64,000 nt of DNA from Methanococcoides sp. AM1 (GTDB taxonomy: Archaea > Halobacteriota > Methanosarcinia > Methanosarcinales > Methanosarcinaceae), in NCBI RefSeq assembly GCF_900774055.1, contig NZ_CAAGSW010000004.1, positions 310,001 through 374,000 of the forward strand, in the 5' to 3' direction. The position numbers were made by a program, and so were the translations under genes. Below are positions 28,207-38,900 of the stretch, one piece after another. Under the pieces are notes generated by a model. It ran no database searches and had not been told where the DNA came from. It saw only the letters and a list, made by a program, of their open reading frames with translations. Within the stretch, counting starts at the first letter, position 1, and every line of letters begins with the position of its first letter.

Positions 28207-29592
28207 ATCCGTTTAGAGAAAGACACACTTGGGGAAGTGGAAGTACCTGAGGAAGCCTATTATGGCCCTCAGACAACAAGGGCAGTTAATAATTTCAAGG
28301 TCAGCCATCAGAGGCTACCTCTTTCTTTTGTGAAAGCACAGGCTGCAATTAAGATGGCATCCGCACGTGCAAATATGGAATCCGGAAAGCTTGACATCAC
28401 AAAGGGAGAAGCCATAATCAGGGCTGCAAGCGAGGTTAGAGAAGGAAAGTTCGATGACCAGTTCGTGGTGGATGCATTCCAGTCAGGTGCGGGAACATCA
28501 CAGAACATGAACGCAAACGAGGTCATTGCCAACAGGGCACTTGAGATCATTGGGTTCGAAAAGGGACATTATGACATAATTCACCCGAATGACCATGTGA
28601 ACATGTCCCAATCCTCAAATGATACGACACATACTGCTATCCACATTGCGGCTGTGGAGACCATTAATTCAGAGCTCATGCCTGCACTTGTGGAAATGCT
28701 GACAGTATTTGCTGAAAGATCGGCTGAGTTCATGGAAATCGTCAAGCCGGGAAGAACGCATCTTCAGGATGCTGTGCCGGTCACACTCGGACAGGAATTC
28801 TCAGGATATGCACATATGCTTGAACTCGGGATCAAGCGGCTTGAAGTAGCCATTGATGGTCTTTAGGAACTGAACATGGGAGGTACTGCTGTCGGTACCG
28901 GACTGAACACACCGGAAAAATTCGGACAGCTGGCAATTAAAGAGATGGAACATATCACAGGCCAGGATTTCAGGCTTGCTCAAAACGCATTTGAGGCCAC
29001 GCAGTCTGCAGAAGCCATTCTTGGAGCATCAGGTGCATTGCGAAGTATTGCTGTAAGCCTTATCAAGATCGCAAACGACCTGCGCCTTCTTTCAAGCGGT
29101 CCGCGAACAGGTATCGGAGAGATAAATCTTCCGGCAGTACAGCCAGGATCATCCATCATGCCCGGGAAAGTGAACCCCGTAATGGCTGAGATGCTTAATA
29201 TGGCATGTTTCCAGATCATCGGGAATGACACAACAATAACGATGGCTGCACAGGGAGGTCAGCTTGAACTCAACGTATTCACCCCTGTACTTGCCTATGA
29301 TCTTCTGAGCTCGATAGAGATCCTGACAGGTGCATCGATCTCCTTTACGGAAAAGTGCCTTCGAGGAATAACTGTGAACAGGGAACGATGTGAGGAACTA
29401 TCGAAACAAAGCCTTGCTCTTGTCACTATACTTGCAACAACCATAGGTTATGAGAAAGCAGCAGAGATCGCACACACTGCACACAGGGAGAACAAGAGCA
29501 TAATCGAGGTCGTGAAGGAGATGAACATAATGGATGAGAAAGACGTAGAACAACTTCTTGATCCTATCAACATGACAGGAGTGGAAAAATGA
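28207..29592 (+). CDS. Fumarase class II-like gene with in-frame TAG and no standard start
   Basis: The frame encodes a fumarase/aspartase family protein of about 460 residues: LEKDTLGEVEVPEEAYYGPQT, SGAGTSQNMNANEV, HPNDHVNMSQSSND, GRTHLQDAVPVTLGQEFSGY, GGTAVGTGLN and the signature GSSIMPGKVNPV. Fumarase rather than aspartase is favoured by the following fumarate reductase genes. Two oddities: TAG at 28864-28866 interrupts the frame just before ELNMGGTAVGTG, and no ATG, GTG or TTG lies before the conserved LEKDTLGE; ATC 28207 sits where the ATG should be, with a run of G upstream. GTG 28237 would cut off 10 conserved residues. The stop overlaps the next ATG. It could be a decaying gene, an amber-readthrough gene or an assembly error. 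Confidence 0.75.
28864..28866 (+). other. In-frame amber codon in the fumarase-like gene
   Basis: Flanking codons keep the same frame: GAT GGT CTT TAG GAA CTG AAC ATG GGA. Other fumarases have an ordinary residue here (for example Tyr or Ala before GluLeu). A single base change from TAT or CAG would produce it. Organisms using pyrrolysine, as this one does in mttB, can read UAG, but nothing near it proves this. Confidence 0.85.
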
Positions 29593-31265
29593 TATCACAT
29601 GAAGTGATAGTGATAGGGGGCGGTCTTTCAGGTCTCAGGTGTGCGATTGAGCTTCATGAAAAGGGAGTGGACGTAGCTATTATCTCAAAGGTTCCCCCGA
29701 TACGCAGCCACTCCGGAGCCGCACAGGGAGGTATCAATGCATCCCTTGGCTCAGATGACAGTTGGGAATCGCATGCATTTGATACGGTAAAGGGAAGCGA
29801 TTACCTTGCCGACCAGGACACTGTTGAGATATTATGCAAGGAAGCTCCTGACGGGGTTCTTGAAATGGAACACTGGGGCACCAATTTTTCAAGGAAGAAT
29901 GATGGGACCATAGCACAACGTCCATTTGGAGGGGCAGGATTCCCAAGGACCTGCTACGCCGGAGACAGGACCGGACATAACCTTCTCCATACACTTCATG
30001 AAAGGGTCTTACGTGCTGGCATCAAGGTCTACAGGGAATGGCTTGTAACAAGACTTGTCATCGAGGATAACAGGTGTCTGGGTTTTGTAGCTATGAACCT
30101 GCTAAACTCCGAACTTAAGGTTTTCAAGGCAAAGGCCACAGTACTTGCCACCGGAGGTTACGGGAGGATCTACGCAAAATCCACCAATGCCATCATCAAC
30201 AAAGGTTTCGGGATAAGCCTGGCCTATCGTGCAGGGGTGCCACTGCAGGATATGGAATTCGTACAGTTCCACCCCACAACATTATGGGGCACTAATATAC
30301 TGATCACCGAAGGTGCAAGGGGTGAAGGTGGATACCTCTACAACAAGGACCATGAAAGGTTCATGAAAAACTACGCAGCCTCATCAATGGAACTGGCCCC
30401 CAGGGATATCGTTGCAAGGTCCATCCAGCAGGAGATCGACGAGGGAAGAGGATTCCCCGGAGGATATATCCATCTGGATATAACTCACCTTGGAAAGGAC
30501 CTTATCGAAGAAAGACTGGGCGGCATAAGGCAGATATGCATCGATTTTGCAGGTATTGATCCTGTGGAGGAGCCTATCCCGGTGCAACCCGGACAACATT
30601 ACTCAATGGGCGGAATAAGCTCGAACAAGGATGGAGCCACTCCTGCAAATGGCCTCTATGCAGTTGGGGAATGTGCCTGCATAAGCGTTCATGGTGCAAA
30701 CCGGCTGGGAGGAAATTCCCTTCTTGACACGGTGGTCTTTGGAAGAAGAGCAGGAGTACATGCAGCAGATTATGTTAAATCGTTGGAAGAAACAAGCGAT
30801 GCTCCTCTGGAAAAAGCACTTGACAGTGAAAGAACTACTATTTCCGAGATGAGAGGGAATGATGGTGAAACTTATTCCGGTATCAGTGAGGAACTCAAAA
30901 AGACCATGCAGGAGAATGTGGGAGTTTTCAGGGAACAAGGCAAACTTGAAAAGGCAGTCGAAGATATCAAAAATCTGGAAGAGCGGGCAAAGTCACTGAA
31001 GGTCAGAACAGAGGCCAGGGAGTTCAATCTGGAACTGCTTAATGCCATCGAACTTAAGGGGATGCTGGACCTTGCTCATGCGATCGCATTAGGGGCATTG
31101 GTACGTGAGGAAAGCAGGGGAGCACATTACAGGACCGATTACCTTGAAAGGGATGATAAAACCTGGTTAAAACACACACTTGCATACCATACACCGGAAG
31201 GACCCCGACTGGAATACAAAGATGTTAACATAACTATATTCCAGCCACAGAGGAGGACATACTGA
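29589..31265 (+). CDS. tfrA: Fumarate reductase / succinate dehydrogenase flavoprotein subunit (TfrA-like)
   Basis: The 558-residue protein has the FAD site VIVIGGGLSGLRCAIELHEKG, the FAD-attachment-type motif RSHSGAAQGG, and the active-site region TEGARGEGGYLYN and HGANRLGGNSLLDTVVFGRRAG. In methanogens a related subunit of thiol:fumarate reductase reduces fumarate with coenzymes M and B. It overlaps the fumarase-like gene by four bases and the iron-sulfur subunit gene by one, so the three are translationally coupled. Confidence 0.85.
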   Translation: MISHEVIVIGGGLSGLRCAIELHEKGVDVAIISKVPPIRSHSGAAQGGINASLGSDDSWESHAFDTVKGSDYLADQDTVEILCKEAPDGVLEMEHWGTNFSRKNDGTIAQRPFGGAGFPRTCYAGDRTGHNLLHTLHERVLRAGIKVYREWLVTRLVIEDNRCLGFVAMNLLNSELKVFKAKATVLATGGYGRIYAKSTNAIINKGFGISLAYRAGVPLQDMEFVQFHPTTLWGTNILITEGARGEGGYLYNKDHERFMKNYAASSMELAPRDIVARSIQQEIDEGRGFPGGYIHLDITHLGKDLIEERLGGIRQICIDFAGIDPVEEPIPVQPGQHYSMGGISSNKDGATPANGLYAVGECACISVHGANRLGGNSLLDTVVFGRRAGVHAADYVKSLEETSDAPLEKALDSERTTISEMRGNDGETYSGISEELKKTMQENVGVFREQGKLEKAVEDIKNLEERAKSLKVRTEAREFNLELLNAIELKGMLDLAHAIALGALVREESRGAHYRTDYLERDDKTWLKHTLAYHTPEGPRLEYKDVNITIFQPQRRTY

Positions 31266-32032
31266 TGATAAAGCTAAAGATAAGGAGACAGGATGGCGAA
31301 AAGGTATGGTATGATCTCTTTGAGGTTGAGGATAAGCCGGGAATGAATTTACTGGAAGCATTGTTCTTTGTCCAGGAAAAGCTTGATGGAAGCCTTACCT
31401 TCCGCTATTCGTGCAGGGGTGCTGTCTGTGGAAGTTGTGGAATGCTTATTAACAGGGTACCAAGGCTCGCCTGCAAGGTACAGGTATCTGACCTGAGGAA
31501 GGAACCTACGAATGAAGGGAACCCGGAGGTCCTGATAGCTAACAAGAAGACAGAAACAGACAATGATGAGATACTGATAGAACCACTACCGAACCTGGAG
31601 GTCATCCGTGACCTTGTGGTAGATATGGATCCATTCTATTCCCTCCTGGAAAGTATAAGACCCTGGCTTGAGACGAAGGAAGATGTTCCTGAAAAGGAAA
31701 ACATTATGGATCAGGAAACGCAGGTCAGGCTTGAACAATATACCAACTGCATCCTATGTGCGATATGCCACGGATCATGTCCTGTTGCAGAAAGAGACAG
31801 GAAATACTACGGTCCGGCAGCTCTTGCAAAAGCATGGCGTTTTGACCTTGATCCCAGGGAAAATGAAGACAATCGTAAAGAAAGGCTTGGGATCGTGGAC
31901 TCCGAATCCGGTGTTTGGGGATGCGACACTGTGTACAAATGTGTTGCAGTCTGTCCTAAAAAGGTAGCACCTACGTTGGGGATCATTGAACTTCGCAATA
32001 GGATAAATACAAATAAGAAAAAAGAAGAGTAA
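31265..32032 (+). CDS. tfrB: Fumarate reductase iron-sulfur subunit, short form (no CCG domain)
   Basis: The 255-residue protein has the N-terminal [2Fe-2S] motif CRGAVCGSCGMLI with a later Cys and the C-terminal CILCAICHGSCPVAERD and CVAVCPKK cluster motifs of SdhB/FrdB proteins. Methanothermobacter TfrB is about twice as long, with extra HdrB-like CCG domains that bind the heterodisulfide; these are missing here and no separate CCG gene or membrane anchor is adjacent. The electron donor is therefore uncertain. It begins inside the tfrA stop (TGATG). Confidence 0.82.
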   Translation: MIKLKIRRQDGEKVWYDLFEVEDKPGMNLLEALFFVQEKLDGSLTFRYSCRGAVCGSCGMLINRVPRLACKVQVSDLRKEPTNEGNPEVLIANKKTETDNDEILIEPLPNLEVIRDLVVDMDPFYSLLESIRPWLETKEDVPEKENIMDQETQVRLEQYTNCILCAICHGSCPVAERDRKYYGPAALAKAWRFDLDPRENEDNRKERLGIVDSESGVWGCDTVYKCVAVCPKKVAPTLGIIELRNRINTNKKKEE

Positions 32033-32281
32033 AATAAGTATTACCGTTCTTTAAAGATCATTATGAAATGTGGATTGGAAGGGACAGAATAGCATATAAT
32101 ACATTATCCCACATTATTTCAACAGGAACAGATTATCGGGAACGAATATATGAGAATATTAGTGTGACACAAAAGTTTTTATTATATAAAGATTTTTCAA
32201 CATCTGACATACCTATTATAATTTCACTGGTAACGGCAAAACATTCCATATATTTATAAATCGATAATACCGGAGTTTTCG

Positions 32282-34504
32282 ATGCATCTTATCATAGCAG
32301 AAAAACACATTGCAGCCAAGAGGATAGCAAGTATCCTTGCCCCGAAGAAGCCAAAGCAGGTACGTGTCAGCGGAATGGATACCTACGAGTTCAATGCTGA
32401 TGACAGGACCGTTGTTATGGGGCTTAGTGGACACATCGTCCAGCTGGACTTCCCTAAAGCATACAACAACTGGCAAAAAGTAGAGTCAAGAGAGCTTATC
32501 GATGCTGAGGTTATCACCACGCCCACACATGTAAAAATCGTGAGTGCCCTTAAAAAGCTGGGAAAGGAAGCGACACACGTCACCATTGCTACTGACTACG
32601 ACAGGGAAGGAGAACTTATTGGTGTCGAAGCGCTTGAGATCATAAAGAAGATTAATCCTGAAGTCGACTTTGACCGTGTGTTCTACAGTGCGATCACAAA
32701 GAAAGAGATCGATGATGCTTTTGCAAACCCTGCAGCCATTGACTTCAATCTTGCTGATGCAGGCCATTCCAGACAGGTCATCGACCTCGTATGGGGTGCA
32801 TCGCTCACGAGATACCTTTCCATTTCAGCAGGCAGGTTAGGTAAGCTTTTCCTATCTGTAGGACGAGTACAATCACCAACCCTTGCGCTGATAGTCGACA
32901 AGGAGAAAGAAAGACAGGCTTTCATCCCACAGCCATACTGGGAAATTTTTGCCACACTCAGAGATGATAAAGGTGAACTCTTCAATATCCAGCACAAGAC
33001 CCTGAAGTTCTGGGACAAAGCAGAAGCAGAACGGGTAATGGACATCATAGGTGACAATGCAACCGTTACCTCTGTCGTCAGGTCAAAGAAGATAGACAAG
33101 CCACCTACCCCGTTCAATACCACTGAATTCATAGGTGCTGCAAGTTCCATCGGTTATAGTGCTGCCAATGCCATGAGGATCGCAGAATCACTCTATACAA
33201 GCGGTTTCATTTCATATCCAAGGACTGACAACACAGTCTATCCGGCATCCATCGACCTGAGAGAACAGATCGAGGTCTTCAGGAAAGGCACTTTCAAGGA
33301 ATATGCCGAAAAGCTGCTCGCCAAGGAAAAACTTGTTCCGACACGTGGTAAGAAAGAGACCACTGATCACCCTCCTATCTATCCCGCATCGCTTGCAAAG
33401 AAAAGCGAGCTCAATGACCAGGAATGGAAGCTTTACGAACTGGTGGTCAGGAGATTCTTTGCGACCTTTGCTGAAGAGGCTGAATGGGAGACCCTAAAGG
33501 TAAAGTTCGACATTGAAAGCGAGGAATTCAAAGCGAACGGTGCCAGATTGCTTCACGCAGGATGGAGATGGTACTACCCATATAATGCACCACAGGACAG
33601 GCTGCTACCTGCTCTTGAAGAGGGTGATGTGCTCACTATAAAGAGCAAAGAGATGACATCCAAGGAGACACAGCCACCCGGAAGATATGGACAGGGTAGG
33701 CTCATCAAGATCATGGAAGAACTTGGACTTGGCACAAAAGCAACACGCCACGAGATTATCAGCAAGCTCTATTCAAGAGCATACGTACACGGAAATCCGC
33801 TCCAGCCTACAAAAACATCCTTTGCAGTAGTAGAGGCCCTTGAGGAATATGCTCCTACGATCACAAGGCATGACATGACAAGCAAGCTGGAAGAGGATAT
33901 GGACCGTATTGCAGAAGGCAATGTCAATGAGGAAGATGTCCTGAGCGAATCAAGGAAGATGCTCGATAATGTATTTGTCGAACTTGAAGTAAATAAGGAA
34001 AAGATATCAGAATCCTTACGTGCCGGTCTTCGCGAAGATAAGGTCATCGGCATCTGTAAAGAGTGTGGATCAAAGCTTATAGTCAGGCGCTCAAAAAGAG
34101 GTTCGAGGTTCATCGGTTGTGACGGTTATCCTGACTGCAATTTCTCCCTCCCACTTCCAAAGAGTGGACAGGTTATTGTTACTGATAAAACATGTGAGGA
34201 ACACGGCATCAACCACATTAAGATAATAAATGCCGGAAAACGACCGTGGGACCTTGGCTGCCCGCAATGCAATTTCATCGAATGGAAGAAAACACAGGAA
34301 GAAGAGAAAAAGAAGCTTCCTGAAGTTCCAAGACCTGAGAAGATACTGGATGTACCCGGTATCGGAAAGGTTACAGCTGAAAAGCTCAAGGATGCAGGCG
34401 TTTCAACTGTAGATGAGCTTGGTGAAGTAAACGCAATAGAACTTTCGAAAAGCACCAGCATACCTGTCGGAAAGATCATGAAGTGGCAGGAAGCTGTTGC
34501 ATAA
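32282..34504 (+). CDS. topA: DNA topoisomerase I (type IA)
   Basis: The 740-residue protein has the Toprim domain (MHLIIAEKHIAAKRIASIL, ATDYDREGELIG), the catalytic Tyr312 in FISYPRTDN, GRVQSPTLALI and the RHEIISKLYSRAYV region, then zinc-ribbon pieces (CKECGSKLIVRR, CDGYPDCNF, CPQCNF) and a C-terminal helix-hairpin-helix (ILDVPGIGKVTAEKLKDAG). It relaxes negative supercoils. The start is preceded by a TATA-like tract. A beta-CASP nuclease gene follows after 21 bases. Confidence 0.95.
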   Translation: MHLIIAEKHIAAKRIASILAPKKPKQVRVSGMDTYEFNADDRTVVMGLSGHIVQLDFPKAYNNWQKVESRELIDAEVITTPTHVKIVSALKKLGKEATHVTIATDYDREGELIGVEALEIIKKINPEVDFDRVFYSAITKKEIDDAFANPAAIDFNLADAGHSRQVIDLVWGASLTRYLSISAGRLGKLFLSVGRVQSPTLALIVDKEKERQAFIPQPYWEIFATLRDDKGELFNIQHKTLKFWDKAEAERVMDIIGDNATVTSVVRSKKIDKPPTPFNTTEFIGAASSIGYSAANAMRIAESLYTSGFISYPRTDNTVYPASIDLREQIEVFRKGTFKEYAEKLLAKEKLVPTRGKKETTDHPPIYPASLAKKSELNDQEWKLYELVVRRFFATFAEEAEWETLKVKFDIESEEFKANGARLLHAGWRWYYPYNAPQDRLLPALEEGDVLTIKSKEMTSKETQPPGRYGQGRLIKIMEELGLGTKATRHEIISKLYSRAYVHGNPLQPTKTSFAVVEALEEYAPTITRHDMTSKLEEDMDRIAEGNVNEEDVLSESRKMLDNVFVELEVNKEKISESLRAGLREDKVIGICKECGSKLIVRRSKRGSRFIGCDGYPDCNFSLPLPKSGQVIVTDKTCEEHGINHIKIINAGKRPWDLGCPQCNFIEWKKTQEEEKKKLPEVPRPEKILDVPGIGKVTAEKLKDAGVSTVDELGEVNAIELSKSTSIPVGKIMKWQEAVA

Positions 34505-34525
34505 ATAAACAAAGAAGGGATACAA

Positions 34526-35761
34526 ATGAAACTGGGATTCAAAGGCGGTTGTAAGGAAGTTGGACGTTCTGCACTCTTGATCAACGACGAGATACTGGTC
34601 GACTATGGCATCAAACCGGGAGAGGAACCACTCTATCCTGTGAGCGAAGTTCATCCTAAAGCTGTCTTTGTATCACACGGCCATCTTGACCACTGTGGAG
34701 CTGTTGCAAACCTCATGGACATGAAACCCGATGTTTTCATGACACCACCAACAGCAGATCTTGCACATATACTCGCAAAGGACACACTTGCAATAGCAGA
34801 AAGAGAAGGAAGATCCGTACCCTATAGTGGCTGGGAACTCCAGCAATTGACAATGAAAACCCAGAAGGTGGACACAGGCATAGAATTCCATGCTCACGGA
34901 TACACTGCACAGTTCTATAATGCAGGTCACATACCCGGCTCGTCCGCGATCTATCTTGAAAAGGATGGAAAAAGCATTGTTTACACCGGTGATTTCAACA
35001 CCCGCGACACAAGACTTGTGCCTGTCGCAGATGAACTTCCAAAAGCAGATGCCCTTATAACAGAAAGCACATATTTCAATGAAGATCATCCTTCCAGAAA
35101 GGAAACAGAAAGGGAATTTATCGATTCATTAAAGGACACGCTGGACATGGGCGGCAATGTCCTGATCCCTGCTTTTGCTATAGGAAGAACACAGGAAATA
35201 CTTATGTTCCTCAGTGACCATGGCATCCCCTGCTATGTGGATGGAATGGGAGTCGGTATCTACAAGCTTCTGATGAACCATCCTGATTACCTGAAGAATC
35301 CGGCACACCTGAAACATGCTTTTGATAATGCAACATTTGTCAAAGGCAGAAAAAGATCAAAAGTTCCACTTCATGGATCTGTCATCGTGACAACTGCTGG
35401 TATGCTAAACGGCGGACCTGTCCTTTACTATATCAACCAGCTCTACAAAGACGCAAAGTCCAAGATCATGCTTACAGGCTATCAGGTAGAAGGCACCAAT
35501 GGAAGAATGATGCTCGACACCGGCATTATCGATAACGATGGAGTTATCCAGCAGGTCCGCATGAAGGTGGAGCAGTATGATTTCTCAGCCCACTGCGGCG
35601 ATAGTGAGCTAAAACAGCTTGTGAAAGATTTCTGTGACAAAGGCGGAGAGAAGGTTTTCCCAATGCATGGAGAGAACGCAGAAGATTTCGCCACATGGGT
35701 CAATGAAGAGATCGGTGCAGAAGGATATGCTCCTGCCAACGGTGAAGACGTTACGATCTAA
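34526..35761 (+). CDS. Beta-CASP metallo-beta-lactamase RNase (aCPSF2-like)
   Basis: The 411-residue protein has HGHLDH near residue 52, IPGSSAIYLEKDGKSIVYTGDFN, TESTYFNEDHP, IPAFAIGRTQE and the RNA-specificity region TTAGMLNGGPVLYYI, ending with FPMHGE. It lacks the N-terminal KH domains of aCPSF1 and fits the shorter archaeal aCPSF2 ribonuclease. It would process or degrade RNA. GAAGGG precedes the ATG, and it probably shares a transcript with topA. Confidence 0.88.
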   Translation: MKLGFKGGCKEVGRSALLINDEILVDYGIKPGEEPLYPVSEVHPKAVFVSHGHLDHCGAVANLMDMKPDVFMTPPTADLAHILAKDTLAIAEREGRSVPYSGWELQQLTMKTQKVDTGIEFHAHGYTAQFYNAGHIPGSSAIYLEKDGKSIVYTGDFNTRDTRLVPVADELPKADALITESTYFNEDHPSRKETEREFIDSLKDTLDMGGNVLIPAFAIGRTQEILMFLSDHGIPCYVDGMGVGIYKLLMNHPDYLKNPAHLKHAFDNATFVKGRKRSKVPLHGSVIVTTAGMLNGGPVLYYINQLYKDAKSKIMLTGYQVEGTNGRMMLDTGIIDNDGVIQQVRMKVEQYDFSAHCGDSELKQLVKDFCDKGGEKVFPMHGENAEDFATWVNEEIGAEGYAPANGEDVTI

Positions 35762-35914
35762 ATGCCATAAAGACTTCACAGGCTTTTCATAAGAATACAT
35801 TAAAGAATTGCAGATATAATGTCTGCAATTCCACTTTTTTAGATTATCCTGATCATTCTCATTTTAAGATCAAACTAACATAACTTTGGCATCACTTAGC
35901 GTTGCTTTAATACA

Positions 35915-38900
35915 TCACGTAGTGATCCTGTTGTAAAGCATAGGAAGCCTTTCCGGAAGTGTAGCTGCATTATCGATTATAGTGTACCCTACATCCGAGA
36001 AGATGGAATCCAGATACTCACCTGCTTCACTGTCAACAGTAATACAGAAAAAGTGCATACCAAGTGCATTGCCTTCCTGTATTGCAACTCTTGTGTCCTC
36101 AATAGCCAGTTGACCTTCGTATTTACCATCAGCAAAACCAAGATCATAAGGATCACCATCTGAAAGCAGGACAAGAAGCTTGACCTTTGCATCGATTTCT
36201 TTAAGCTTTGAAATGGAATGCCTGATAACAGCACCCAACCTTGTGTTCATTGCAGGTTCAAGAGCACTTATCTTGCATTCAGCTTCCTCGGAGAAATTCT
36301 CGTTGAACTCTTTGATCGTATAGAATTCAACATCAGACCTTGTATTACCGGAAAAAGCTGCTATTGCATACTTATCTCCTATGCCCTCAAGTGCCTGGGT
36401 CATTATTATAAGTGAATCTTTTTCCACATCAAGTATCCGACGACCATTTCCCAGTTTCTTCCTCGTTGATGCACTCATGTCCAGAAGGAAAAGGGTGGCA
36501 ACATCCCTCTCACGCTTATCCCTTCTAATGTATAACCGGTCTGTTGGATTGATACCGCACTTCCTGTCAGTAAAGGCCTCGATCAAAGCATCAAGATCAA
36601 AATCATCCCCATCCAGTTGCCTGCGTAATTTACGGAAGGATTCCGGTTTCATCATCTTAAAGATACGATTGATCAGAGTGATCTCACGTGCATAATGCTC
36701 TCTGGCCCCAAGGTAGAATTCATTGTCATTTCCTGAAGGGGATACTTCATAGACAGTGCACCAGTCGTTCTTGTAGTCCTGCATGTGAGAATCCCATTCA
36801 TCATAACTGTAACTTCCAAGCACTTCCCAGTTCTTCGATCTTGCATATTCCGGCCCTTTGCCCGGCCTGTCCTCTATGAATTCTTCATCGTCCGGAAGGA
36901 TCGTCTGTGGAATAAAAGATTCCATTATCTGCTCCGTAAATTCTTCACTACGAGCTTGAGTGAGAGAGGATGAACCAACACCCATTCCACGATAGTCAAA
37001 ATTCCTTATAGGAACATATTCCAGTAATTCCAGGGGACCAAAACTATCAGTAAGCATTTCATAGATATCGATAGCTGCTTCAAGGGAATCAAGTGTGGAT
37101 GAATCAGGCTTGAAAACATTATTCACAAGCATTTCATGAGAAATATCAATAATTTCCTTGAGATCATCTTCAATTTCAAACGATGGTTCGATACTTACAG
37201 AGTAAAGTAAAAGAGCTTCTATGAACTTCCCAATACCGAATGCATCCGGAGTTCTGTTCTGTGACATCTGCATCCTTACTTTTTCAAACTCCCGGCGCAA
37301 TCCCCTGTAAAGGGATGTTGTCATGTACTCCACTCTTGCATCTTCTATAATTCCCATTATGTCGGCAGCAATGAATGGAGCTGGAAGTTTTCCGATAACG
37401 GATGCAACTACGGCGGACGTAACAACATGATCAACTCCCACATCCCCAGGAAGATCAAAGATGTCCATACCGACCTTATCGAGCAGTGGCAAAATATCCT
37501 TCAGCTCAAAGACCGAAGTTCCAAACTGGATGTGTCCTACTTCATGCATTACAGCCAACTTATAGATAGTGAAGTTCTCCTCGAAATCCCCATACCCTTT
37601 TACCGTAGGCTCCAGATAGATCGTCCTGCCAGAGACTATCGGATTAGGGTACTTGCTGAACTCTCCTGACAGGAAACTCTTTGAACGTATTGTGAAATTT
37701 ATACCTGAGATCCCCACTGAATAATACTTAAGGATCCTTGACACACGTTTAAGTGCCACACCACTCATCAGTTTTTCAGCAAATTCCGTTGCACCCTTTG
37801 ACTTAAGCGAGAAATAAGACCTGCCACTACCACGATCCCCTTCAAAAATGGAAATGCCCTTTTTTGCCCACTCATCGAGCTCTGTAACATCAAGGTCCTT
37901 TAACAATGCCGGGGAATTCCTGAAAAAGCTGAATGCCATTTCGCTGTCAATCTCAAAGACTTCAAAACCTATATGCACCCATCTTTCGATCTCCTTCGGA
38001 TGTATATTGAGCATGACATCCGACAGGATGGAGAAATAGATGCCTGCAAGCATTCCATTATTTTCTGCCAGAAGGTTTGCATTACTGAATATTGTCGAAT
38101 AGTATTTCCGATCCGTGCTCTTCAATACAGAAAGAGAACTGTGGAAATAGTTCGAGCCATAAAATGTCGAACTCTGTGAAATCCTCTCCCCAATAGAGAC
38201 CCACTTATCGAACTCCTTTTCTTTCAGATGAATTAAAATCACAGGTGCATTCTCAAAAAAGCTCCCAACACATCTCCAGCAAATGTTAGCTAATTGTGCA
38301 CCAATATCGATCAGAAGTCTTGTTTCTTCCCTGTCAGCCCGCAGAAGATCGTTTCCCAATCCCCTGAAAACTGCTTCATAGAAGGTCTTCGCAGCCTCTG
38401 GTTCGTCATGTGAAAAGAGCTCTTTGCCAATATCCACATATTCTCCAAGATCGTCAATGTTGATCCTGCCAATGAACTTTGGAGTGATCTTCAGGAATAA
38501 AGTGCCAACATCACTGTTCTCAAAGGCAAGTTCTTCCCCGAGATGAGACCATTTCCCAAAATCACTTCTGCTGAGTGTGGCTAATGCAAGAGGTGCACTG
38601 GTAAAGAATGTAAGGAACAGCTGAAGATCAATATTCCTGAATTCCTTTGAGGAGAGCAAAAGCAATTTTCTCTGGTGTTCCGGAAGAGCAGGAAGGACAA
38701 TCACAGTCTGCTCAATAAGCTCAATAGCAGTTCTCCATTTGTTGCCGGCAATCTCCCGTATCATCGGATACCAGATGGCTAAAAGTTCCGGTTCCATCAA
38801 AAGTCCAAGCTCTTCGATCTTTCCCAGAAATGCATTTCCGACACTGGAATTCAAAGAATTAAGTTCTGTGGCCAGTTCGACCAAACTACTGAAAGTGGCA

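Noticed and set aside
28237-28866. Two separate fumarase subunit genes (28237-28866 and 28876-29592)
   Set aside because: Both pieces are in the same frame and form one class II fumarase; the break is in the middle of a conserved helix, not at a domain border.
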